NCBI RefSeq assembly: GCF_900113875.1
Contig: NZ_FORA01000004.1
Location: 186,001-250,000 of the forward strand
Length of the DNA stretch: 64,000 nt
DNA from: Jannaschia pohangensis
GTDB taxonomy: Bacteria > Pseudomonadota > Alphaproteobacteria > Rhodobacterales > Rhodobacteraceae
Direction of reading: 5' to 3'
This document shows positions 51,743 to 60,941 of this stretch, one piece after another. Below the pieces are notes generated by a model that had not been told where the DNA came from, ran no database searches, and was given only the letters and a program-made list of their open reading frames with translations. How positions within the stretch are numbered: position 1 is the stretch's first letter; every line of letters starts with the position of its first letter. Both the position numbers and the translations under genes were made by a program.

Positions 51743-53276
51743 TGCTGGCTACTCCGTTGAAGATGGTGTCGCGGTAGGCGCGTTCTTGGGACACGAGGTC
51801 CTCGACCCAGAACCGCAGGTCGCTGCGGTCGGACCGGGCGGCCGGATCGTCGGGACGCGCCAGCACATAGACGCGCTGGCGCCTGGTGGAATCGGGGGGC
51901 ACGGTGACCACCAGGTCGTCGTCCCCCTCGAGCGCGATGCGCAGGGTTTCGTCCGAGGTGAGCGACAGGTGGAAATCGCGCGCCTCGCCGTGCTTGTTGC
52001 GCAGCCGGATGTCATAGGCGTTGCGGATCGTTCCGTCCGACAGGGTCACGAAGGTCGGGTTGCGCACGGCGGCCACCGTCAGCTCGATCTCCGGGCGGAT
52101 GAAAAGGCCCACGACAAGCGCGACGCCGATGGCGGCCCAGGCGACGGTATAGACGATGGTCCGGGGCCGCAGGACGTGTTTCCAGACGGGCTGCGGCTTC
52201 CAGCCCTTGATGTCCGCCCGGGTCAGGATGGGCATCGGCGCGGCGTTCGGCGCCGGGGCCGGATCGCCCGGCGCGGCCATGGTCACGGCGTCGCCCGTGG
52301 CCCTTGTGCCGATCGGATTGACGGCCAGACGTTCGGCCAGCGTGTCGGGCGGCCGGTCCGACAGCGCCAGATAATCGATCAGGCCGCGGGGCTTGCCGAT
52401 CTTCTCCATCACCTCGTCACAGGCATCGATGCAGAGCGCGCAGGTGATGCAGGCCATCTGCTGACCCTCGCGGATGTCGATGCCCGTGGGGCAGACGTTC
52501 ACGCAGGCCATACAGTCGATGCAATCGCCCTCGGTGTTGTCGTGTTTCTTGCCCCGGGGCTCGCCGCGCCAGTCGCGATAGCCGACGGTCAGCGTGCCCT
52601 CGTCCATCATCGCGCCCTGGATGCGCGGCCAGGGGCACATGTAGATGCAGACCTGTTCGCGCGCGATGCCGCCCATCAGGATGGTGGTGAAGGTCAGGAT
52701 GGCAATGGTGATATAGGCGACCGGCGCGGCGGTTCCGGCGACCAGATCGCGGGCCAGTGTCGGCGCATCGGCGAAATAGAACACCCAGGCCCCGCCGGTC
52801 GCCACACCGATGACGATCCAGGCCGCGTATTTGGTCAGGCGCAGACGCCATTTGCGGCCGTCCCACTTGGCCTTCCACAGGCGGACCCGGGCGTTTCGGT
52901 CGCCCTCGATCCAGCGTTCGACCAGGATGAAGAGGTCGGTCCAGACCGTCTGCGGACAGGCATAGCCGCACCAGACCCGGCCGAGCGCGGACGTGAAGAG
53001 AAACAGGCCAAGCCCCGCCATGATGAGCAGGCCCGCGACGAAATAGAATTCGTGGGGCCAGATCTCGATCCAGAAGAAATAGAAGCGCCGTCCCGCCAGA
53101 TCGACCAGCACCGCCTGATCCGGCAGGTTCGGGCCGCGATCCCACCGGATCCACGGGACGAGGTAGTAGATGCCCAGGGTGAACGCCATCAACCACCATT
53201 TCAGGCGGCGGAACGTGCCCGAAACCCGGCGCGGGAAGACGGGTTCACGGGGGGCGAAAAGCGGTGTGTCGGTCAT
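51714..53276 (-). CDS. ccoG: Polyferredoxin CcoG (RdxB/FixG)
   Basis: A 520-residue membrane protein with about five helices and two 4Fe-4S clusters: CIDCMACVNVCPTGID and CITCALCIDAC (near 255-290), plus WCGYACPQTVWTD and CIYMCPWPRIQ. A C-terminal Ig-like domain follows. CcoG reduces Cu(II) for oxidase assembly. An FNR-type box lies about 80 nt before the start at 53276. Confidence 0.94.
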   Translation of the reverse strand: MTDTPLFAPREPVFPRRVSGTFRRLKWWLMAFTLGIYYLVPWIRWDRGPNLPDQAVLVDLAGRRFYFFWIEIWPHEFYFVAGLLIMAGLGLFLFTSALGRVWCGYACPQTVWTDLFILVERWIEGDRNARVRLWKAKWDGRKWRLRLTKYAAWIVIGVATGGAWVFYFADAPTLARDLVAGTAAPVAYITIAILTFTTILMGGIAREQVCIYMCPWPRIQGAMMDEGTLTVGYRDWRGEPRGKKHDNTEGDCIDCMACVNVCPTGIDIREGQQMACITCALCIDACDEVMEKIGKPRGLIDYLALSDRPPDTLAERLAVNPIGTRATGDAVTMAAPGDPAPAPNAAPMPILTRADIKGWKPQPVWKHVLRPRTIVYTVAWAAIGVALVVGLFIRPEIELTVAAVRNPTFVTLSDGTIRNAYDIRLRNKHGEARDFHLSLTSDETLRIALEGDDDLVVTVPPDSTRRQRVYVLARPDDPAARSDRSDLRFWVEDLVSQERAYRDTIFNGVASNDERAANAG

Positions 53277-53357
53277 CAGGGCCTCTGGCTGTGGGATCCG
53301 CCGGATCGAAGGGGCGTTCCCTGGTCCTCCGTGTCGCAAATCGAACGGGAGGCCGCC

Positions 53358-53371
53358 TTGATTCAGGTCAA
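53358..53371. promoter_or_regulatory. FNR-type binding site before ccoGHIS
   Basis: TTGAT-N4-GTCAA, a near-perfect FNR dyad, 82-95 nt before the ccoG start. The rest of the 53277-53499 gap shows no gene. Confidence 0.7.
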
Positions 53372-53499
53372 CCCCGGGGCGCTGGTCATCCAGGCCCCGG
53401 GGCTGCGGTCACGCCGTCCGTCCAACCCGCAAGGGCGCGGCGCGAGGAAGGCGTGTCCGTCCCGGCGCGCCCTCCCCCGAGCGCACCGGGTGTGGGTCG

Positions 53500-54372
53500 T
53501 CACTCGGTGGCTTCCCCACCGCCAAGCGCGTGGACATAGGCGGCAACGGCGCGAACCTCGGCCTCGCCCAGACGGGCGCCCCAGGGGGGCATGACGCCGA
53601 AGCGCGCGTTGCGGATGGAATAATCCACCGCCTCGGGCGAGCCGCCGTAGAGCCAGATCGCGTCGGTCAGGTTCGGGGCCCCGATTTCGCGGTCGCCCAT
53701 CCCTGCGTCGCCGTGACAGGACGCGCAATTGTCAAGGAACAGCTCCGCCCCGGCGGGGTTCGCCTCGTCCATTCCCGACAGGGAGCGGACGTGGGCCGCG
53801 ACGGCGGTGATCTCCTCGTCGCTGAGCAGCTCGGCGAAGGCCGGCATCTCGGACCAGCGCGCATCGGCGTCGTCGTCATTGCGGATGCCGTGGCGGATGG
53901 TGGTGGCGATCTCGGTGATCTGACCGCCCCAGAGCCAGTCGTCGTCCAGAAGGTTGGGATAACCCGCCGCCTGAACACCTGCCGCACCGGCCCCGTGGCA
54001 TTGCGAGCAATTGGTGCGGAACACGGCCTCGCCCGCCGAGATGGCATAGCCCTGCAACTCGGGGTCCGTGCCCAGGGCGGCCAGGTCGATTTCTTCCAGC
54101 CGGGTGTTGAGCGGCGCATTGGCCGTGTCGACCGCCGCGATCTCGGCGGCCACATTGGCCCGGGTGGACCAATTGAGTATCCCGGCCGTGGCTCCCGACA
54201 CCAGCGGCCAGGCCGGGAACAGGATGGTATAGATCACCCCCCAGACGATGGTCGCGTAGAACGTCCAAAGCCACCAGCGCGGCAGGGGTGTGTTCAGTTC
54301 CTCGATGCCGTCCCAGACGTGACCCGTGGTCTCGGTTCCGGTGGCGTCGTCGATGCGCTTGTCGTCAGACAT
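53500..54372 (-). CDS. ccoP: cbb3 oxidase diheme subunit CcoP
   Basis: A 290-residue membrane-anchored cytochrome c: cytoplasmic N-terminus with DGIEELNTPLPRWW, one main helix (about 32-55), then two heme-c domains with CSQCH (near 124) and CASCH (near 216) and Met ligands in SEMPAF and GVMPPWG. It feeds electrons through CcoO to CcoN. Confidence 0.95.
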   Translation of the reverse strand: MSDDKRIDDATGTETTGHVWDGIEELNTPLPRWWLWTFYATIVWGVIYTILFPAWPLVSGATAGILNWSTRANVAAEIAAVDTANAPLNTRLEEIDLAALGTDPELQGYAISAGEAVFRTNCSQCHGAGAAGVQAAGYPNLLDDDWLWGGQITEIATTIRHGIRNDDDADARWSEMPAFAELLSDEEITAVAAHVRSLSGMDEANPAGAELFLDNCASCHGDAGMGDREIGAPNLTDAIWLYGGSPEAVDYSIRNARFGVMPPWGARLGEAEVRAVAAYVHALGGGEATE

Positions 54373-54595
54373 GGTCGCGCTCCTTCATGAAGTCGGTCAC
54401 CGCGCAGGTGCAGTCGGGGCAGGCGTTGGCACAGCCCGACGGCTCCCGTTCGCGGAAGGGAACGGCGGCGGCATCGTCGTGGAGCGGCCGCGATCCGGGG
54501 CGGAAGGCCCAGGCGATGACGCCCAGAAAGATCAGCGTCAGGACCAGAAGGGCCCAGCTGTCGGCCAGCTCGCGCAGGAAGGAATAGGTGTCCAT
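54365..54595 (-). CDS. ccoQ: cbb3 oxidase small subunit CcoQ with Cys-rich tail
   Basis: A 76-residue protein: one helix (about 14-32), the FRPGS turn, then a tail ending CANACPDCTCAVTDFMKERD. Four Cys (55, 59, 62, 64) form C-x3-C-x2-C-x-C, which resembles a metal or iron-sulfur site and is not usual for CcoQ. It overlaps ccoP by 8 nt. Confidence 0.88.
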   Translation of the reverse strand: MDTYSFLRELADSWALLVLTLIFLGVIAWAFRPGSRPLHDDAAAVPFREREPSGCANACPDCTCAVTDFMKERDHV

Positions 54596-54611
54596 TGTCG
54601 TGTCCTTTCGA

Positions 54612-55448
54612 TCAGCGGCTGGCGTCGGGGGTGAAGGTCGTGAAGTCGACCAGCGTGCCCATCATCTGCAGGTAGGCGATCAGCGCATCCATCTCGGTCA
54701 CGCCATCCTGGCCGTCGAAATTGCGCACCTGAACGTCGGGATAGCGATCTTCCAGCCCGCCCGTGTCCGCGTCGGGATCGGCCTGCGCCAGGAAGTCGGC
54801 GCGGGCATTCTCGACCATGTCGTCGGTATAGGGGACGCCCACCATGCGATGCACGGCGATGGTGTCACCGACGTATTCGCCATCCAGCCGGGCACTTTGC
54901 AGGAAGGCGTATTTCGGCATCACGCTTTCGGGGACGACCGATTGCGGGTCGCGCAGGTGATCGACGTGCCATTCGTCCGAATAGCGCCCGCCGACACGGG
55001 CCAGGTCCGGCCCCGTGCGTTTGGAGCCCCATTGGAACGGGTGGTCGTACATCGATTCCGCCGCCAGCGAATAGTGGCCATAGCGCTCCACCTCGTCGCG
55101 CATCGGGCGGATCATCTGGCTGTGACAGACATAGCAGCCTTCGCGGATGTAGATGTCGCGCCCGGCCAGCTCCAGCGGGGTGTAGGGGCGCATGCCCTCC
55201 ACATCCTCGATGGTGTTTTCCAGCCAGAAGAGCGGCGCGATTTCCACCGCCCCGCCGATGGTGACGACGGCGAGGCTGGCCACCAGCAGAAGGGTCGCAT
55301 TGCGCTCCAGCCGCTGGTGGAAGGTGATCGTCTGCGTCTCGGGGGGCAGTTCGTTGGGAACCTTGCCCGGGGCGTCCGACAGGGTGGCGACCTTCGGATC
55401 CTGTTCGGGATCATAGGCCGGGTCGCGAGGGTCTTTGGGATCGGTCAT
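54612..55448 (-). CDS. ccoO: cbb3 oxidase monoheme subunit CcoO
   Basis: A 278-residue membrane-anchored cytochrome c with heme site [10 protein letters not shown] (near 105) and Met in SVMPKYAFL. Its N-terminal extension before the helix (about 35 residues, Pro/Asp-rich) is longer than in many homologues. It lies 6 nt after ccoN. Confidence 0.95.
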   Translation of the reverse strand: MTDPKDPRDPAYDPEQDPKVATLSDAPGKVPNELPPETQTITFHQRLERNATLLLVASLAVVTIGGAVEIAPLFWLENTIEDVEGMRPYTPLELAGRDIYIREGCYVCHSQMIRPMRDEVERYGHYSLAAESMYDHPFQWGSKRTGPDLARVGGRYSDEWHVDHLRDPQSVVPESVMPKYAFLQSARLDGEYVGDTIAVHRMVGVPYTDDMVENARADFLAQADPDADTGGLEDRYPDVQVRNFDGQDGVTEMDALIAYLQMMGTLVDFTTFTPDASR

Positions 55449-55454
55449 GTCTGA

Positions 55455-57053
55455 TCACTCCGCAGGGGTTGCGATGGCGGCGGTGTTCGGGCTTCGGATG
55501 GTCATCCACATGTTCCAGACCATCACGAGCGCGCCGCTGAGGAAGAGGATCCCGCCCAGACCACGCACCAGGTACATGGGGAACTTGGCATCCACGGTGT
55601 CGGCGAAGGAGTTGACGAGGAAGCCGTTGGCATCCACTTCGCGCCACATCAGGCCCTCCATGATACCTGTCACCCACATCGAGGCGGCGTAGAGAACGAT
55701 ACCGACCGTCGCGAGCCAGAAGTGCAGGTTGATCGCCGAGACGGAATGCATCTGCCTGCGGCCCCAGAGCTTGGGCGTCAGGAAGTAGAGCGCGCCGAAG
55801 GTGATCAGCCCGTTCCAGCCGAGCGCACCGGAATGCACGTGGCCGATGGTCCAGTCGGTGTAGTGCGACAGGGAGTTGACCGCGCGGATCGACATCATCG
55901 GACCCTCGAAGGTCGACATGCCGTAGAAGGCGAGGGAGGCCACGAACATCCGGATGATCGGGTCGGTGCGGATCTTGTCCCACGCCCCCTCCAGCGTCAT
56001 CAGGCCGTTGATCATGCCGCCCCAGCTGGGCATCCACAGGATGATCGAGAACACCATCCCCAGGGTCGCCGCCCAATCGGGCAGGGCCGTGTAATGCAGG
56101 TGGTGCGGACCGGCCCAGATATACAGGAAGATCAGCGCCCAGAAGTGGATGATCGACAACTTGTAGGAATAGACCGGGCGGCCCGCCTGCTTGGGAACGA
56201 AGTAGTACATCATCCCCAGGAAGCCGGCCGTCAGGAAGAAGCCCACGGCGTTGTGGCCATACCACCACTGGGTCATCGCATCCTGCACGCCCGAGAAGAC
56301 CTGCACCGACTTGGAGCCGAAGATCGAGACCGGGATCGACAGGTTGTTGACCACATGCAGCATCGCGACGGTCACGATGAAGGCGAGGAAGAACCAGTTG
56401 GCCACATAGATGTGCTTTTCACGCCGCTTGATCAGCGTGCCCAGGAAGACGGCCAGATAGGCCAGCCAGACGACGGTCAGCCAGATGTCCACGTACCATT
56501 CGGGTTCGGCGTATTCCTTGGACTGGGTCGCCCCCAGAAGGTAGCCCGTCGCCGCCAGCACGATGAAGAGCTGATAGCCCCAGAACACGAACCAGGCGGT
56601 GTTGCCGCCCCAGAGGCGGGCCGAGCAGGTGCGCTGGACGATATAGAAGGACGTCGCGATCAGGGCGTTGCCCCCGAAGGCGAAGATCACCGCGCTGGTG
56701 TGCAGGGGCCGAAGCCGCCCGAAATTCGCAAAGGGCTGTGCCCATTCGAAATTCAGCACCGGAAAGGCCAGCTGGAACGCGATCAGGGTGCCCACAAGGA
56801 ACCCCGTCACGCCCCAGAACGCGGTGGCGATGACGCCCGCGCGCACCGGCCCGTCCATATAGCCCTCGGGCGTGGCGACCTTGGCATTGGCCCCGTAGGG
56901 GTCCGTCTGCCGCAGCGTCCAGAGCATCATGCCGCCCGCAACGCCCATGAAGATCAGGGCGTGCACCATATAGGCCGGGTCGCGCGCGAAATTTGCGGCG
57001 ATTGCCGCCAAGAGCGCGACCAGACCGAAAAATGCGATCTTTACGTAGTCCAT
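55455..57053 (-). CDS. ccoN: cbb3 cytochrome c oxidase catalytic subunit CcoN
   Basis: A 532-residue heme-copper oxidase subunit. Heme and CuB ligands appear in [31 protein letters not shown] and [12 protein letters not shown]. It is the high-affinity oxygen-reducing core for microaerobic growth. An FNR-type box precedes it. Confidence 0.97.
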   Translation of the reverse strand: MDYVKIAFFGLVALLAAIAANFARDPAYMVHALIFMGVAGGMMLWTLRQTDPYGANAKVATPEGYMDGPVRAGVIATAFWGVTGFLVGTLIAFQLAFPVLNFEWAQPFANFGRLRPLHTSAVIFAFGGNALIATSFYIVQRTCSARLWGGNTAWFVFWGYQLFIVLAATGYLLGATQSKEYAEPEWYVDIWLTVVWLAYLAVFLGTLIKRREKHIYVANWFFLAFIVTVAMLHVVNNLSIPVSIFGSKSVQVFSGVQDAMTQWWYGHNAVGFFLTAGFLGMMYYFVPKQAGRPVYSYKLSIIHFWALIFLYIWAGPHHLHYTALPDWAATLGMVFSIILWMPSWGGMINGLMTLEGAWDKIRTDPIIRMFVASLAFYGMSTFEGPMMSIRAVNSLSHYTDWTIGHVHSGALGWNGLITFGALYFLTPKLWGRRQMHSVSAINLHFWLATVGIVLYAASMWVTGIMEGLMWREVDANGFLVNSFADTVDAKFPMYLVRGLGGILFLSGALVMVWNMWMTIRSPNTAAIATPAE

Positions 57054-57125
57054 TCCGTCCTCCGAATCCGGGAAGGCTGGGACCTTCCGTCATCATCGGA
57101 CTAGGGGGGCGGGCAGGGCCACGCC

Positions 57126-57139
57126 TTGATCTGGGTCAA
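57126..57139. promoter_or_regulatory. FNR-type binding site before ccoNOQP
   Basis: TTGAT-N4-GTCAA lies 73-86 nt before the ccoN start, in the fnrL-ccoN gap. Spacing suits FnrL activation. Confidence 0.75.
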
Positions 57140-57152
57140 GGTCTCTGACGGA

Positions 57153-57884
57153 TCAGGACAAAACGTCTCCGTCGGCGTCATCCCCGGCTTCGGCCAGAAG
57201 GGCGCCCAGATCGTCGCACAGAAGGCCGCGCAGGCCCGACATGCGGATCACGCCATCCTTCTTGAGCGCGGTCATCTGGCGACTGACCGTCTCGATGGTC
57301 AGACCCAGATAGGACGCCATCGCCTCGCGGGTGAGGGGCAGTTCGGCGCGCAACGGCGCGCTGCCGGTGGCCGCACGGCGCAGAACGATCGCCAGCAGGG
57401 TCGCCACCTTCTCGCGCGCGGTCTTGCGGCCGAGCAGCAGCATCCACTCGCGCGCGGCATCGATCTCGTCCAGCGACATCTCCAGCAGGCGCTGCGACAC
57501 ATGGGGCGTATCGGTCAGCAGTCGTTCGAAGGCGGGGCGATCGAACATGCACAGGGTGACATCGGTCGCGGCCACCACCTCGTAGGGGGCATTGGCGCGG
57601 CCCGGTCGCCCGATGAAATCCGACGGCAACAGCAGCCCCACCATCTGCATGCGCCCGTCTTCCATCGACCGCGTCAGCGTGGCGCAGCCTGTGACGACAG
57701 ACGCGGCAAAGGGCATCGGCTCACCCTCCATAACGATGGTCTGGCCGGCCATCCAGGTGCGATAGGATTTCATCGCCTCCAGCCGCGTCAGCTCATCCGG
57801 CTCGCAGGTGGCGCAGACGGCACGGTGCCGGATCGGGCATTGGCGACAGGCTTCGGTCGCGATCTGAAGGTCAAGAGCGGTCAT
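57153..57884 (-). CDS. fnrL: Crp/Fnr-family oxygen regulator FnrL
   Basis: A 243-residue regulator: N-terminal Cys13, Cys16, Cys24 and Cys27 plus central Cys112 can hold an oxygen-labile 4Fe-4S cluster; then a cNMP-fold domain, a dimer helix and an HTH with TIETVSRQMTALKKDGVI. Its place between hemN and ccoNOQP is the known Rhodobacterales order. It probably acts on the FNR-type boxes in this window and may regulate itself. Confidence 0.95.
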   Translation of the reverse strand: MTALDLQIATEACRQCPIRHRAVCATCEPDELTRLEAMKSYRTWMAGQTIVMEGEPMPFAASVVTGCATLTRSMEDGRMQMVGLLLPSDFIGRPGRANAPYEVVAATDVTLCMFDRPAFERLLTDTPHVSQRLLEMSLDEIDAAREWMLLLGRKTAREKVATLLAIVLRRAATGSAPLRAELPLTREAMASYLGLTIETVSRQMTALKKDGVIRMSGLRGLLCDDLGALLAEAGDDADGDVLS

Positions 57885-57905
57885 CCCAGCGTTGTGCCAC
57901 CGGGG

Positions 57906-57919
57906 TTGACCTGCATCAA
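57906..57919. promoter_or_regulatory. FNR-type binding site in the fnrL-hemN gap
   Basis: TTGAC-N4-ATCAA lies 22 nt before the fnrL start and 35 nt before the hemN start. Because it is shared by two divergent genes it could activate hemN and repress or autoregulate fnrL. Confidence 0.7.
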
Positions 57920-57953
57920 GGCGCGTTTCGCGCGGATGGGCGATGTTTCCGCC

Positions 57954-59300
57954 ATGTCAGATCATGCCTTCCTTGCCGAACACGGCCTCTTCACCGCGCG
58001 GACCCCGCGCTACACGAGTTATCCGCCGGCGCCGCATTTCGCGCCCGGCATCGGCCCCGAAACGGTGGCGGGCTGGCTTCGGACCCTGCCGCGCACGGAG
58101 CCTGTATCGGTCTATGCGCATATCCCGTTTTGCCGGCGGCTCTGCTGGTTCTGTGCCTGTCGTACGCAGGGCACCAAGACGGATGCACCGCTCGCGCCTT
58201 ACGTCGAATCCCTTGAGGCCGAGGCGGACCTGCTGGCCGCGCATCTGCCCCCCGGTCTAGAGGCGGCGCATCTGCACCTGGGCGGCGGCACGCCCACGAT
58301 CCTGTCGCCCCATCTTCTGGACCGGGTCTTTGCGGCCATCACCGACCGTATCCCGCTGACCGCCGGGGCCGAAGTATCGGTTGAGGTCGACCCGACCGTG
58401 CTGGACGATGTTCGCCTTGATGCGCTGGCCCGGGCCGGGGTGACCCGCGCCAGCATCGGCGTGCAGGATTTCGACCCCCGCGTTCAGGCCGCCATCGGTC
58501 GGCCGCAAAGCCTGGCTGAAACCGCCTTCGCCGTCGATGGGCTGCGGGCGCGGGGTGTTTCGCGCGTCAATATGGACTTGCTCTACGGTCTGCCGTTTCA
58601 GACGCCCGCCAGCCTGTCGCGGACGCTGGACCTTGTGCTGGATATGGCGCCGGACCGGATTGCCCTGTTCGGCTATGCCCATGTGCCCTGGGCATCCAAA
58701 CGCCAGGTGATGATCCCCGAAGACGCCCTGCCGGATGGCCCCGCGCGCCTCGATCTGTTCGATCTGGCCGCCGGTCGCCTGATCGAGGCGGGGTTCGTAC
58801 GGCTGGGCATCGACCACTTCGCCCGGCCCGATGATCCGCTGGCCCTGGCCGCGCGCGACGGCCGGATGCGGCGCAATTTCCAGGGCTATACCGACGATTC
58901 CGCGCCCAGCATGATCGGCCTCGGCGCCTCCTCGATCTGGAAGCTGCCGCAGGGCTATGTGCAGAATGCGACCGGCACCGCCGATTGGGCGCGCCGGGTG
59001 GCGCGGGGGCAACTGCCCGTCGTGCGGGGCCACGCGCTGAGCGAAGACGACCGGATGCGCGGCGCGTTGATCGAAGGATTGCTCTGTGACTTCGCCGCGC
59101 ACCCCCGGCTTGCGGGAGCCCATGCCGCTGCCGCCATGACCATTCTCGACGATTTGCTGGCCCGCTGGCCGGGCGCGATGGTTCCCGATGGCACGGGCGG
59201 CATCGCGGTGACCGACTGGGCGCGACCGCTCGTGCGGCAGATGGCGATGGACCTGGATGCCTATGCGCGCCCCGAAGGACGCCACAGCATAGCCGTCTAG
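57954..59300 (+). CDS. hemN: Oxygen-independent coproporphyrinogen III oxidase
   Basis: A 448-residue radical-SAM enzyme that makes protoporphyrinogen IX without oxygen. The cluster motif is Cys60-x3-Cys64-x2-Cys67 (FCRRLCWFCAC), with LGGGTPTILSP and NMDLLYGLPFQT further on. The start at 57954 (MSDHAFLAEHGLF) fits; an in-frame ATG 18 nt upstream is an alternative. Divergent from fnrL with a shared FNR-type box. Confidence 0.94.
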   Translation: MSDHAFLAEHGLFTARTPRYTSYPPAPHFAPGIGPETVAGWLRTLPRTEPVSVYAHIPFCRRLCWFCACRTQGTKTDAPLAPYVESLEAEADLLAAHLPPGLEAAHLHLGGGTPTILSPHLLDRVFAAITDRIPLTAGAEVSVEVDPTVLDDVRLDALARAGVTRASIGVQDFDPRVQAAIGRPQSLAETAFAVDGLRARGVSRVNMDLLYGLPFQTPASLSRTLDLVLDMAPDRIALFGYAHVPWASKRQVMIPEDALPDGPARLDLFDLAAGRLIEAGFVRLGIDHFARPDDPLALAARDGRMRRNFQGYTDDSAPSMIGLGASSIWKLPQGYVQNATGTADWARRVARGQLPVVRGHALSEDDRMRGALIEGLLCDFAAHPRLAGAHAAAAMTILDDLLARWPGAMVPDGTGGIAVTDWARPLVRQMAMDLDAYARPEGRHSIAV

Positions 59301-59309
59301 GACAGCGCC

Positions 59310-59903
59310 TTAGCCACGCAGGCTGAACAGCGCGAGGGCGACGACCGCCAGAAGGGACGCCGCCATGGCGATGTTGATGCGCCGCTGGACCTCGGGCGCC
59401 AATGCCAGCCGGTGCAGCCATATCCCCGCGAGAAGCCAGCCGATGTGGATCGGCACCCAGATCGCGTTCATGATCAGCAGTTTCAGAACCGCTTCAGCGA
59501 CCGCCGCGTCGGGCAGGAAGCTGAACCCGCTGAAGAGCGTCGTGTTGACCGCATAGGCCTTGGGATTGATCGCCTGCAACGCCAGCCCGTCGCGCAGCCC
59601 GAGCGGCCGCGCCGCCGCCGTGAAGGCGACATTCGCCCCCGCCGTCGCGATGCGATACGCCAGATACAGCAGGTAACCCGTCGATGCCGCCAGCAGGACA
59701 AGCCGGATCGCCGGATGCGCGAAAATCACGGCGGCGATGCCGGTGATGACGGCCAGCGCCACGAGGTTGGTCCCGATGCACAACCCCGCCACATAGCGCA
59801 GCCCGGGCCGCAGGCCGAAAGCGCTGCCGACGCCCGCGGTGGACAACACGCCGGGACCGGGCGTCACGATCAGGAAAAAGACGGCGGCGGCGAATGTCAG
59901 CAT
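59310..59903 (-). CDS. LysE-family amino acid exporter
   Basis: A 197-residue transporter with about six helices. The N-terminal TPGPGVLSTAGVGSAFGLR and the INPKAYAVNTTLF block are diagnostic for LysE/RhtB. The exported substrate is unknown. It follows the catabolic cluster by 36 nt on the same strand. Confidence 0.9.
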   Translation of the reverse strand: MLTFAAAVFFLIVTPGPGVLSTAGVGSAFGLRPGLRYVAGLCIGTNLVALAVITGIAAVIFAHPAIRLVLLAASTGYLLYLAYRIATAGANVAFTAAARPLGLRDGLALQAINPKAYAVNTTLFSGFSFLPDAAVAEAVLKLLIMNAIWVPIHIGWLLAGIWLHRLALAPEVQRRINIAMAASLLAVVALALFSLRG

Positions 59904-59939
59904 GGCGCGATGCCGGTCGCGAAGAGCCCGGGTTTCGGG

Positions 59940-60941
59940 TCAGACATGGGCAACCTCCTGTCGCGTGCCGGTGCGGGCCGACGCCTGTATCGCATCGATC
60001 AGGGCGAGGGCGGGCAAGGCCGATTGGCCGGTGATTGCGGGGGGCCGACCGGCCCGCAGGCTGTCGGCGAACTCCGCGATGACGGCCTGATGCCACGCGT
60101 GGTCGAACGCCATCGGATCGGCCCCGCCGCCGGTCGCGACCTCTGCGCCCGCCACCTCCTGTCGGCCGTCGGCGTGATCCAGCCTCAGCACGTCGCCCGC
60201 CAGCCGCGCCGACCCGGCGGTGCCGTTGAGGACCAGCGTCTCGACGCCGCCCGGTCGATGCGTGACCGACGCCATCAGCGAGCCGACCGCCCCGCTGGCA
60301 AAGGTGAACCCGGCGCTGGCGAAATCCTCGGCCTCCATCCGGTGCAGGGCCGTGGTCGCGACCATCGCCTGCACCGCCGTCACGGGACCGCAGAGGTGCA
60401 GCATCAGGTCGATGGCATGGATCCCTTGGGTGATCAGGACGCCGCCTCCATCGCGGGCGAAAGTGCCGCGCCCCGGCGCGTCGTAGTAGCCTTGGTCGCG
60501 CCACCATGGCACCCGCAGCTCGACGCTGGCGATACGCCCAAGCTCCGGCAAGCGCTCGGCCAGCAGGCGCGTGGATGGCCGCATCCGGTGCTGCAAGGTG
60601 ACGCCAAGGGGCACGCCCGCCTCGGCGCAGATATCGACGAGGGCGCGGGCGCGGGGCAGGTCTCGCTCCAGTGGCTTTTCGCACAGGATCGGAATGCGGG
60701 CCTGGGCCAGGGCGCGGATCAGATCAAGCCGCGCATCGGGTGGCGTCACAAGTACAACGAAATCAGAATTTTACGCGACGAAGTTGATGTTGTCGGCGGC
60801 GCGGGCACCGTGCCGCGCGGCAAAGGCCTGGGTGCGCTCGGGGTCGCGTCCCATCACCACCGAAAGGGTGAGGCCCGCGCCCCGGATGGCCGCCACATGG
60901 GTCTCCGCCACCATGCCGGTTCCGATCAGGCCGACGCGCAT
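59940..60941 (-). pseudogene. Gfo/Idh/MocA oxidoreductase interrupted by in-frame TAA
   Basis: The reading frame from 60941 (MRVGLIGTGMVAETHVAAI, NAD-binding) to 59940 matches a full-length Gfo/Idh/MocA dehydrogenase of 333 codons, but codon 57 is TAA (60773-60771). On both sides the same frame is coherent: RAADNINFVA before and NSDFVVLVTPPDARLDLIRA after, including the EKPLERDL motif. So it is a nonsense mutation, not a frameshift. A local A/T-rich patch surrounds the stop. Translation could restart at GTG 60749, giving 269 residues without the cofactor domain. Confidence 0.85.

Noticed and set aside
53363-53728. Arg-rich minus-strand frame overlapping the ccoP end
   Set aside because: Out-of-frame reading of ccoP and its downstream gap; the heme sites fix the true frame.
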